NCBI GenBank assembly: GCA_001275005.1 | Contig: JWZX01001041.1 | Location: 1 to 17,511, forward strand | Direction: 5' to 3' | DNA from: Chrysochromulina tobinii | Lineage: Eukaryota > Haptophyta > Prymnesiales > Chrysochromulinaceae | Length of the DNA stretch: 17,511 nucleotides | Part shown: positions 1-7,470 of the stretch, piece after piece | Position numbering within the stretch: position 1 is the first letter of the stretch | Layout of the letters: every line of letters begins with the position of its first letter | Notes under the pieces: model-generated | The model's input: only the letters and a program-made list of their open reading frames with translations | Databases searched by the model: none | What the model was told of the DNA's origin: nothing | Position numbers and translations under genes: made by a program

Positions 1-33
<33 letters not shown>
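1..33. repeat. (GA)n microsatellite inside an FCP intron
   Basis: An uninterrupted run of about 16 GA dinucleotides starts at the window edge, so its true length is unknown. On the minus strand it reads (CT)n and lies inside the inferred intron of the left antenna gene, downstream of its donor at 93/92. A pyrimidine run of this kind could serve as the intron's polypyrimidine tract, but the acceptor is outside the window. Confidence 0.9.
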
Positions 34-35
<2 letters not shown>

Positions 36-93
36 ATGGAGCGACACCCGAGAACCTCCGCAGCAGGCTGGGTTCGACCTTCATGGACCTCAC
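1..93 (-). other. 5' part of an intron in the left FCP gene
   Basis: Inferred donor GTGAGG begins at 93 on the minus strand, immediately after AAGGPAS and one extra base. The reading frame stays open to the window edge, but the encoded residues no longer resemble the paralogue. The acceptor is not in the window. Confidence 0.6.
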
Positions 94-499
94 GGGAAGC
101 GGGACCGCCAGCAGCAGCAATGTCAGCGTAGGTGGTGCCAGACAGCGTCATGGCCCAGGGCCAGTGGAAATTCGACTGCACGACAAAGCCAACGAAGGCA
201 GCCATCGCGACACGGCCGTGCTTGATCTCTGCCTGACGCAGAAATCCAATCGAAGACTCCTGCGACTTGCCCCAGAACTCCATCTGGGCGAGCGGCGTCG
301 GGTTGTAATAGCCCAAAGACGGGTTGAGCTTCTTTGCCAGCACCATCAGGTCAGCCTCCGTTTCCATGCGAATCGTTGCGCGAACATTCGTGGAAACGGC
401 GGAGCCGGCGAAGCTTGTGGGCAGGGACACGAGAGCGAGCATAATGGACTGAAGAATGCGCGAGATGGGTTCCGGAGAAATGTGGAAGCTTTCCCACAT
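1..499 (-). CDS. FCP-type chlorophyll a/c light-harvesting protein, 5' part (cut by window edge)
   Basis: Plastid antenna protein of the chlorophyll a/c (FCP/LHC) family, binding pigment in the thylakoid membrane. Only the first part is present. ATG at 499 follows an in-frame TAA; a second in-frame ATG lies at 442. The leader has a hydrophobic stretch (IMLALVSLPTS) followed by FAG, an ASAFAP-like cleavage site with Phe at +1; the 499 start gives the more normal leader length. Next come AKKLNPSLGYYNP and helix 1 with EIKHGRVAMAAFVGF (E91), the usual Chl-binding ExxHxR. Similarity to the neighbouring gene stops abruptly after AAGGPAS. There the minus strand reads C|GTGAGG, so I place an exon end at 94 (phase 1) and treat 93 to 1 as intron. 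An acceptor beginning AG would rebuild the Gln of the paralogue's QW. Helices 2 and 3 lie outside the window. The start choice is less certain than the family. Confidence 0.85.
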
Positions 500-836
500 G
501 ATTTAATTAGGGTGGCACATAGATTTACACGCGTTCACGACATGTTGGAAGATCTCTCGCGGTTGTCAGTGCTCTCAAGTCACAACAGGAACTCATAGGC
601 ATGGAAAAACTGCTGCGCCGTGTACAGGGCACTCGGCGGTCAAGGCATGGATACCGCAAAAACACAGGCTGCAGCATGTACACAGTTGTATCCGGCTAGT
701 TATACATAGTAGGCGATACACGGCTTCCATCGCGTGCGGCTGCGCACGCGCGCGCGCGCCCACACATCCCAATCGTTTGCACATCTCGTTCCAGATCTCG
801 TTGCTGCACCGCGCGAGACGCGCCGAACTACACGGC
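500..836 (-). promoter_or_regulatory. Spacer between the two FCP genes: 3' flank of the right, promoter of the left
   Basis: This 337-bp gap lies between two genes read in the same direction. It must hold the 3' UTR of the right antenna gene and the promoter of the left one. An alternating purine-pyrimidine tract sits at 741-759 (CA/CG steps), a type of sequence able to adopt Z-DNA. No clear TATA box or polyadenylation signal was recognised, and the short frames inside it do not look like protein. Confidence 0.5.
741..759. repeat. Alternating purine-pyrimidine (CG/CA) tract
   Basis: Nineteen bases of strict purine-pyrimidine alternation, mostly CG steps, in the spacer between the antenna genes. 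Such tracts are known to favour left-handed DNA under negative supercoiling. A role here is only a possibility. Confidence 0.7.
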
Positions 837-1804
837 TTAGGGCCAGCCGAGGGTGCCGACCTTCGCGAGCATGTCGGACACAAAAGGCAGCGAAATGTCG
901 CCCTTGGCGAAGGGCGCCATGACCTCGCCGGCATACGGCTTGATGCCGGGGATCGAGTCGAGGCCGGGCACCTGCAGGCCCTTGGAGGCCGAGAGCATTC
1001 CGATGATGCCGATCTGAGCGAGGCGGCCGTTGTTGATCTCGGCGAGGAGTGCCTTCTCTTTGCGCTCCTTGGACATGTTCTTGGTGAAGCCGAACGGATC
1101 CCACAGGTTCAGCGGAACCGGGTGCGGGAACGCGAATTCGTCTGAGCGCGACAGCTTGGGGAAGTAGCCCGGCTTGCCGCCGCGCACGTAGTGCTCAGTG
1201 CCGTCGGCCTTGAGAAGGGTCGATGTCTCCGAGATCAGCTCGAGGAAGCCGATCGCGCCCATGATCTGCAGCTTGGCCGCCGTGGGCAGGGCGTCCCATT
1301 GGTCAGCTGGGCCGCCCGCGGCCGAGATCTCAGCGTGCGTGATGCCGCTCGTGGTGAGCGCCCAAGGGAAATAGATGCCGTTCGACTGCACGCAGAAGCC
1401 GACGAAGGCCGCCATCGCCACACGGCCGTGCTTGATCTCTGCATGGCGGAACCAGCCGATCGTTTCGGGCGAGGCGGCGCCAATGCCGAGCGGGTCGAAG
1501 TAGCCAACGGTCGGGTTGAGCTTCTTGGCGAGCGCCTCGAGGCCGGCCTTGGTCGAAATCTCTGCAAATTTAGAAACGATGGACGAGTTGTCAGCGCATG
1601 CACGGCGACTCGGGAAGGCAGGTGCACACGTGCACACGTCGCGCGCCGCGCGCGCCGCGCATCAAGCTGCCGCGCACCGCCCGAGGTCCACGGCTTCGAG
1701 GCGGTGGAGAATTCATCGGTGAAGCTCATCGTGGCACGGGTGGTGGCCGCGGGCACGGTCATGGGCGCGAAGCCGAGCACGGGGGTAGCGAGCATGAGAG
1801 CCAT
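837..1804 (-). CDS. FCP-type chlorophyll a/c light-harvesting protein (two exons)
   Basis: Complete plastid antenna protein, 283 residues from ATG 1804 to TAA 837-839. The exons are 1804-1678 and 1561-837. The join runs ...KPWTSG-E-ISTKAGL..., with the split codon G|AG restored exactly. The short leader MALMLATPVLG is followed by FAP, the plastid ASAFAP-type site. Helix 1 has E84IKH87GR89VAMAAF. A central helix (KLQIMGAIGFLEL) follows, then HYVRGGKPGYFP and PLNLWDPFGF. Helix 3 has E217INN220GR222LAQIGIIGM. The ExxHxR and ExxNxR pairs are the conserved Chl-ligand/ion-pair residues of the LHC fold. The length fits three-helix a/c proteins. The leader is only 11 residues before Phe; the frame continues upstream as RRSLLIQ to a CTCAG acceptor-like site, so a further 5' exon is possible. 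Identity is very secure; the 5' end is not. Confidence 0.93.
1562..1677 (-). other. Intron of the right FCP gene (116 bp)
   Basis: On the minus strand the donor is G|GTGCGC at 1677 and the acceptor is TTTGCAG ending at 1562. Removing these 116 bases joins two frames into one continuous antenna protein. The frame before the donor carries the leader and the frame after the acceptor carries the LHC domain. Confidence 0.88.
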
Positions 1805-2234
1805 TTGGATGAGCAAAGAGCGACGACTGAGGGGTGTTGTGTCAATGAAGTGCGCGCTTCTCCAATTCGAGAAACACAATTAAAAATATTGTGCCCGAGA
1901 CAACGTCAATTCCGGTTTCGTCGCGGTTTCCCGCACACACCACACCGTCTCAAGGGACGGCTCCGCTCCCCTCGGTCAACACAAGTACTGAGTACTCGCT
2001 CGCTCGGGCTACTCAATTTCTCGCTAGTGAGGTCGGTCTCTCGGCTCTCTCCCAGCACACCACACAGTGTGATCTCTGCTCGCTGCCCTATACTACCGGG
2101 CGGGATTGTGATAGGCAATCAGGTGGAGGGTGGGAGGAGGTAGGGAGGAGGGGGACACAACGGATCGCCATCACTAAGCAAGCAACCACCGACACAGAGG
2201 AGTCTCGGTGTCGCCAGGAGCCTCACAAACGCCG
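1805..2234 (-). promoter_or_regulatory. FCP upstream region and 3' flank of the UVRAG-like gene
   Basis: This 430-bp stretch holds the promoter and 5' leader of the right FCP gene and the 3' UTR of the UVRAG-like gene. An AT-rich island near 1876-1893 (AATATTTTTAAT on the minus strand) is the only TATA-like sequence. An acceptor-like CCCCTCAG ends at 1827, just upstream of the first ATG. No convincing open frame was seen. Confidence 0.45.
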
Positions 2235-4400
2235 TCAGTCCATCATGAGTAGAGTCCGCTCCATGGTCCGCTCGTCCATCGCGGAAGAGTCCGGCGGCTC
2301 GGGCGGCGGCGGCCCGGGCGGCGGCCCGGGCGGCGGCTGCTGCGGCTGCGGATACGGCGGCGATGCGAGCATCGTCGTCGTACCGGTAATGCCGTTGGAG
2401 TTCGCGGACGGTGGCAGCGGCAGTGGCCACTCGGCAGCGATTCGTTGGACGAGCAAGTGGAGGGCGGGCAAGATGTTGCGCGGTGGTTGCGGCGGCAGCT
2501 CGCCGAGCGCGAGCAGCAGCTGCTGCACGTTGCGCCCGAGAAGCAGTACCGCGTGCTGCAGCTTCATGGGGTCAGCACCCTTGGGGTACAGAGGGTACGT
2601 GGCGATCTGCTGTGCCTTGAGCGCCGTGGCCGTGGCCGTGGCGCCGTTGCCGTTGCGCCCGCCATGGCCGGCTGCGGCCGCGCTGGGGGGGTCGTCAATG
2701 GAGCACCGGGAGGCGCCGAGCCGGACCGGGTAGCGCAAGGTCACCGAGAGCAGCCGTGCCACGTGAACCACGAGCATGGCGGCGTCGCCGAGCACGGCGG
2801 CCACGTCCTCCTCGTCGGCGCTCGCGTTTTGAGCGGCGGTCACGGCCGAATGAGCAGGCCCCATCGGGCTTCCCATAGTAGGGTGTCCCATCGTGCTCGC
2901 CGGCGTGGGCGAAATGCTACCCGTCGCGTCTGACTGGGGAACCAAGGGCTTACCCCCACTACCACCGCCGAGGAGTTCTAGAGGTATGGCTTCACAGAGG
3001 TCGAGCAGTAGCTGTTTGCGCCTTACCTGCTCGCGCCGCTTGCGCTCGTCGAGGAGCACCGCGCCGCCCTTGGTCGCGCCGCATGCCACCTCGCATCGCT
3101 TCTTGAGCGCGACAAGTGCGCGCGCAGCCGCATCGATCCGGCCGTTGGTCTCACTAATTAGGGTGTGCACCTGCGCGATGAGATGGCGCTCCTTGGCAAG
3201 CGCCGCCTGTGCGGAACGCTTCTCCTCGCGCAGGGCCGCGAGCGTCGCCTGCTGCGCGCGCCGCGTCTGCGACCGGCGCTGCCGCTCTGCCCGCCGCTCG
3301 AGCAGCGCGTCGGCGCGCGCGCGCAGCGCTTCGTTCTGAGCGGTCACCTGCGCATGCTGCACGGCGAGCGCCTCGACCTTGGCAACCCACGCCTCCTGCT
3401 GTGCCACCGAGGTGGGCTGGGGCGCGACCACGGGCAGAGCCGGCGGCTCGTCCGCGTCGAGGCCGGTGATCATTGAGGCCGGAATCGCTGAAACCGACCC
3501 CGAGACGCCCACCAACGGATACTGCCGAGCGAGCGCTTCGAAATCGGCGCGCTCGAAGCATGTGGACGTGCTCACCCCGGCACGCTGAAGCGCCTCCTTG
3601 ATCTCCTTCGTAGAGAGCGACTCGTACCACGCGGTCCTGGGAGACGGGCTCACGGGCTGGCCGGCCACGGCGGGCTCGTCCTCCTTCTCCTCCTCCTCCG
3701 GCTGCTCCTTGCGGCCGACAATCCCCGCCGCCTCGAGGGACAGCACATCCTCGAGTGGTAGGCAGGGGCCGTCCACGAAGCGCAGCAGCAGCACGCCTGG
3801 AGGCAGCAATGGCAGGAGCGCCGACGGATCGGCGTCGAGATGCGCGAGCGCGTCGAAGTGGACGGTGCGCTCCCACAACAAAGGCGCGTCAGCCGCCACT
3901 GCGCCGCCCGCCGCAACACGGCGCAGCACCAAGCGCACGGCGCCCGCCCAGCCCGCGCCCGTCGCCATTGCCGCGGGATCGACGTCCCACTGCGGCGCCA
4001 GCGAGCAGGGCGCCACGGCCGTGCGGAGGAGCGGCGCGCCGCTGCTCGCGGGCGCGTCGCACGGCGAGAGCGAGGTGCGCACAGCGCCTTCCGCGACCGC
4101 GCGCAGCGCCGCGGCCGTGGGCGCCGGGAGGTCGAGGTTCGCCAGCCATGCGGGCACAGCCTTGCTCGTATCTAGACCGGCACTGCGGGCATCCACGAGG
4201 ACGCCAGCAGCCCTCTGCTCAGGCGTGCTCGCCGAAGCCACGGCCACGGCCGCGGGCGGCGGCAGCAGCGGCCACAGCTCGACGAGCAGGCCGCTCGAGC
4301 GCGTGCCCGTGTCGAAGCTCACACGGTGGAGCGTGATGCTTCGTAGGTGTCGTAGGCGTCGCTGCCAGGGTGGTAAGGTGGGTCCATTGAAGGTGTACAT
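2235..4400 (-). CDS. UVRAG/Vps38-like subunit of class III PI3-kinase complex II, with SAP-like motif
   Basis: 721 residues with no intron needed, from ATG 4400 (MYTFNGPTLPPW) to TGA at 2235. The C-terminal third carries the UVRAG/Atg14-family signature: DAAMLVVHVARLL, then LRYPVRLGASRC (about 550-565), then YPLYPKGADPMKLQHAVLLL and LPPQPPRNILPAL (about 600-655). A long charged coiled coil precedes it (about 335-470), rich in Ala, Arg, Gln and Glu. Such proteins join Vps34, Vps15 and Beclin/Atg6 on endosomes and late autophagosomes; the LYPKG motif favours UVRAG/Vps38 over Atg14. Unusual is SLSTKEIKEALQRAGVST (about 259-277) continuing into CFERADFEALAR, resembling the SAP-like helix-extension-helix of CARP/MANF-type proteins and placed between the N-terminal region and the coiled coil. 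The C-terminus is a Pro/Gly tract. The N-terminal C2-like fold is not obvious. Family call is good; the domain insertion needs checking. Confidence 0.75.
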   Translation of the reverse strand: MYTFNGPTLPPWQRRLRHLRSITLHRVSFDTGTRSSGLLVELWPLLPPPAAVAVASASTPEQRAAGVLVDARSAGLDTSKAVPAWLANLDLPAPTAAALRAVAEGAVRTSLSPCDAPASSGAPLLRTAVAPCSLAPQWDVDPAAMATGAGWAGAVRLVLRRVAAGGAVAADAPLLWERTVHFDALAHLDADPSALLPLLPPGVLLLRFVDGPCLPLEDVLSLEAAGIVGRKEQPEEEEKEDEPAVAGQPVSPSPRTAWYESLSTKEIKEALQRAGVSTSTCFERADFEALARQYPLVGVSGSVSAIPASMITGLDADEPPALPVVAPQPTSVAQQEAWVAKVEALAVQHAQVTAQNEALRARADALLERRAERQRRSQTRRAQQATLAALREEKRSAQAALAKERHLIAQVHTLISETNGRIDAAARALVALKKRCEVACGATKGGAVLLDERKRREQVRRKQLLLDLCEAIPLELLGGGSGGKPLVPQSDATGSISPTPASTMGHPTMGSPMGPAHSAVTAAQNASADEEDVAAVLGDAAMLVVHVARLLSVTLRYPVRLGASRCSIDDPPSAAAAGHGGRNGNGATATATALKAQQIATYPLYPKGADPMKLQHAVLLLGRNVQQLLLALGELPPQPPRNILPALHLLVQRIAAEWPLPLPPSANSNGITGTTTMLASPPYPQPQQPPPGPPPGPPPPEPPDSSAMDERTMERTLLMMD
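2299..2338. repeat. GC-rich 12-bp tandem repeat in the UVRAG-like C-terminus
   Basis: A CGGGCGGCGGCC unit is repeated about three times and encodes the PPPGPPPGPPPPEPP tract near the C-terminus. It is probably a low-complexity linker prone to length change. Confidence 0.75.
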
Positions 4401-4444
4401 GCTGAGCAAAACTCGCGACTGAAGTGATGCCGGGGTCCTCTGTG

Positions 4445-4475
4445 GAAAACATGTTTGCTGCAGGTGAAAACATGT
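4445..4475. repeat. Direct repeat GAAAACATGT x2, 21-bp period
   Basis: Two perfect 10-bp copies start at 4445 and 4466. The spacing is exactly two helical turns, and each copy contains a 6-bp palindrome. The place, in the shared promoter just upstream of the UVRAG-like start, suits a paired transcription-factor site. This is inferred from position and repetition only. Confidence 0.5.
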
Positions 4476-4590
4476 CCGTGCGAGACGGCTCGCCAAAATC
4501 GCGTAACCCAGACTCGAAACTTGGCAAGTCGCTGACGGAACTCAAGCGACCGCAGACGTAACTGCCATCCGCTTTTCCGAACTCTTCTAG

Positions 4591-5253
<663 letters not shown>

Positions 5254-5553
5254 GGGCGTTCCACGGGCTGGCCCCCGCCACACGCGTGAAGTCTGCTGTA
5301 TGTTAATCAACAGCCTCGTCTAATGACGTCCTGATGAGAGCGAGGATTGCGGGTGCCAGTGAGATAGCTGTGACGAGCTCCTTTGCCGTAAAGCGCACTG
5401 AAACACTCAGCATAAACGGGGATAAATTTTAAATATATTGCAATATCGCGGCTGGATACGCAGGAGGATACGTTGCCGACTCAACGCTCACGTGTCGCGC
5501 ACCGGTACGGTAGTAGCAGACCGCGCTAACCGCGCATTATACAAATACATCGT
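5254..5553. other. Convergent spacer, no gene seen
   Basis: This 300-bp stretch lies between the 3' ends of polyubiquitin and the plastid SDR-like gene and should hold both 3' UTRs. It includes an AT-rich patch near 5427-5447 containing the 12-bp palindrome ATATTGCAATAT. No convincing coding frame or structured RNA was found. Confidence 0.6.
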
Positions 5554-7179
5554 TCAAGCTGCGTCCAAATCCTCGGCCAGCCGCCTGAGCAGCCGCTTCT
5601 CACTCTCCACCTTGACGAGTGGGGTGAACTGTTTTCGCCCCTCCGTCTTGGAGCGTCGCCACACCGGTTCCATCTCGGCACGCACGATACGTACGCGACC
5701 CTTCTCCACGAGTAGATCGAGGGCGCCGTCGAAGTCACCCTTCATCCGCTCATCACCGTCGTCATCGACGTACTCGGCGCCCGACGCCAAGAAACGGATG
5801 CGCGCACCTGTCGGCAGCGCATCCACCAACTCCAGCCGCTTCGCAGCGGCCGCTGCTGCCCTCGTGGGCAGATCGAGCACCGTGAACGGCGAGCGCAGCA
5901 GGGGCTCCTCGTCCTCTCCAGTCGCGCTGCTCAGCTCGCGCGCCCAGCCGCGCACCCACGCAACCATCTCCTCACGCGTCACGTGTGAAGGCGTGCGCAA
6001 CCTTGCGATCTCCGGCCCGAGCAGCTTGAGGAATTCGTCAGCCCAGTCGCCGCTGCTGCCCGCGCCAAGGGAGAATCGGCAGTCCTCCGCCTCGGGCCTC
6101 CGCAACGCCTCACGCACGGCCCGTGTGGCCAACGAGGGCGACACAGCTCCCTCGAGCACGTCACCAGCCGCGATCTGGATGCCACGAGGCGCCCGTGACG
6201 GCGCCTCGCTTGGGAGGTCACGCACCTCGAACCGCATCACGGAGCTCACTGCGCCGACTGCCGCCGCCGCAGAGCAGATGGCCTGCTCTGCGGCTCGCTG
6301 TCGGTCGAGCCCGAGTCCGCTGAACACGTTCCGGAGTGCAAACGCCGGATCGAAGGTGCGATCGACGCCGCGCGGCGCCAGCAGCAGCACTCGGCGCAGC
6401 GTCGGCGGCAACACCCGAGCTGCGGCCGCAACGAATGTCGGGCTGACACCGCCGTTAGATACAGCGCCGCTGCATACGAGGACGAGCCCTTCGCACTTGG
6501 ACAAGGCGCGGCGGAGCGACCCAGAGGCAGGCAGGGTCGGGTCAGCGCACCCCGGTGGCACGTTCAAGGAGCAGACGGTCGCATTGTACCCGCACGACGC
6601 CAGACCGTCGACTAGCGCCGCGCCAAATGGGGAGGCGACGCCGGCCACGATGATCGAGGCACCTCGAGGCAGGAAAGAACTTTTGAGCGGCGGTACTGTG
6701 CTAACGTTGCGGCTTTTGAACGAAGGAGGCGCGGCCGCCTCGAGCTCATCGAGCAGGACCCGCGCTCGCTCGGCCAACGCGTCTCGCTTCTCGGCCGCCA
6801 TGGCCTCTGCCTGCTCCTCCAGAAACTGCTCCACCAGCTCAAAGTCACCTTTAACCTGCGCGCCGACAGCGGCCACCTCGTCCTGCAGCTCGCTGATGAA
6901 TGCATCGAGATCGCGCTTTTCTCGTGCCGCCGCAAGAGCTGCTGTCGCAACATCAGCTGAAACCCAATCTCTCAAGCCCTCAAGCTCGAGGAGAAGCACG
7001 TCCAGGCTGTCGCGGTCGAAGCCAGGGTCCAATTCGGCATCTAAGCGCGTTGGCCGTGAGCGCGTGCGTCTGTGTGCATCCGTGTGGAGTCGACCATCAT
7101 CCGTGTGCAGCCGAAGATGAACGGGCGGCGATGTAAACGCTGCCGCAGCCATCAGCACGGTCGCGGTCGCGATGAGCAT
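5554..7179 (-). CDS. Plastid-targeted protein with atypical SDR/NAD(P)-binding fold
   Basis: 541 residues from ATG 7179, intronless. The leader MLIATATVLMAAAA is followed by F15TSP, a clean ASAFAP-type site for import into a complex plastid. Residues ~40-150 are acidic and helical, probably coiled coil (FISELQDEV, EQFLEEQAEAMAAEKRD). From 173 comes a Rossmann-like start, GASIIVAGVASPFGAALVDGL. The glycine motif is degenerate: G180 and G186 are kept, but the middle position is S183. CEGLVLVCSG, RRVLLLAPRGVDR and DRQRAAEQAICSAAAA follow, resembling the nucleotide-binding and (K/R)xxAE regions of atypical SDRs such as the TIC62/HCF173 group. No classical YxxxK catalytic pair is visible, so it may bind a nucleotide without catalysis. 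The C-terminal ~110 residues are charged and unrecognised. The targeting and fold are reasonably supported; the function is unknown. Confidence 0.7.
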   Translation of the reverse strand: MLIATATVLMAAAAFTSPPVHLRLHTDDGRLHTDAHRRTRSRPTRLDAELDPGFDRDSLDVLLLELEGLRDWVSADVATAALAAAREKRDLDAFISELQDEVAAVGAQVKGDFELVEQFLEEQAEAMAAEKRDALAERARVLLDELEAAAPPSFKSRNVSTVPPLKSSFLPRGASIIVAGVASPFGAALVDGLASCGYNATVCSLNVPPGCADPTLPASGSLRRALSKCEGLVLVCSGAVSNGGVSPTFVAAAARVLPPTLRRVLLLAPRGVDRTFDPAFALRNVFSGLGLDRQRAAEQAICSAAAAVGAVSSVMRFEVRDLPSEAPSRAPRGIQIAAGDVLEGAVSPSLATRAVREALRRPEAEDCRFSLGAGSSGDWADEFLKLLGPEIARLRTPSHVTREEMVAWVRGWARELSSATGEDEEPLLRSPFTVLDLPTRAAAAAAKRLELVDALPTGARIRFLASGAEYVDDDGDERMKGDFDGALDLLVEKGRVRIVRAEMEPVWRRSKTEGRKQFTPLVKVESEKRLLRRLAEDLDAA

Positions 7180-7468
7180 CGCGTCAGAGGAGAGCCCAAT
7201 AATGGAGAAGTGGAAAGGAACTTTCAAGTTTCGTCGTACGATCAGGAGAACGCCTCGTTCCCCTTTTCTCGAACACAACTCTGTGTGTACCGGAGCCAGC
7301 GCCGCGCCGCGGCGCAGCGCGCTGCTCTACCCAGCCACCAAGCAAGCTAGTTAGTCGAAACAACACAAGTACCTAAACAAGCGCAACCGAATACTCCTGT
7401 AGTCAGCGGAGTAGGAAAGAGTGGGCGGAGAGGATGGACCCACTCTTGCTTGCTTGCTTGCTTGCTTG
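7180..7468 (-). promoter_or_regulatory. Spacer upstream of the SDR-like gene
   Basis: The 289 bp hold the TTI2-like gene's 3' UTR and the SDR-like gene's promoter, both read on the minus strand. The main recognisable element is the CTTG microsatellite at its right edge. No TATA box is clear. Confidence 0.5.
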
Positions 7469-7470
7469 CT
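7445..7470. repeat. (CTTG)6.5 microsatellite overlapping a stop codon
   Basis: Six and a half CTTG units run to 7470. On the minus strand the TTI2-like stop codon TAG (7471-7469) runs straight into this (CAAG)n tract. A change in repeat number would alter the 3' UTR but not the protein. Confidence 0.95.

Noticed and set aside
83-598. 171-residue plus-strand open frame over the left FCP gene
   Set aside because: It is the antisense shadow of the antenna exon; the minus strand carries the LHC motifs and leader.
2119-2430. Ala-rich 103-residue minus-strand frame at the UVRAG-like 3' end
   Set aside because: It comes from the GCC/GGC repeat read in another frame and has no independent support.
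3154-3876. Long Arg/Ala-rich minus-strand frame inside the UVRAG-like gene, and similar frames on both strands
   Set aside because: High GC content keeps alternative frames open. They have no motifs, while the main frame carries the coiled coil and UVRAG signature.
5331-5404. CTGATGAG followed 60 bases later by GAAA, recalling a hammerhead ribozyme or a C/D snoRNA
   Set aside because: Stem II would not pair (G-T then mismatches), no stem III or cleavage triplet fits, and no terminal stem joins the C- and D-like boxes.
5438-7120. 560-residue plus-strand open frame opposite the plastid SDR-like gene
   Set aside because: It is Ser/Arg-rich with no domain, while the minus strand has a plastid leader and Rossmann-like motifs.
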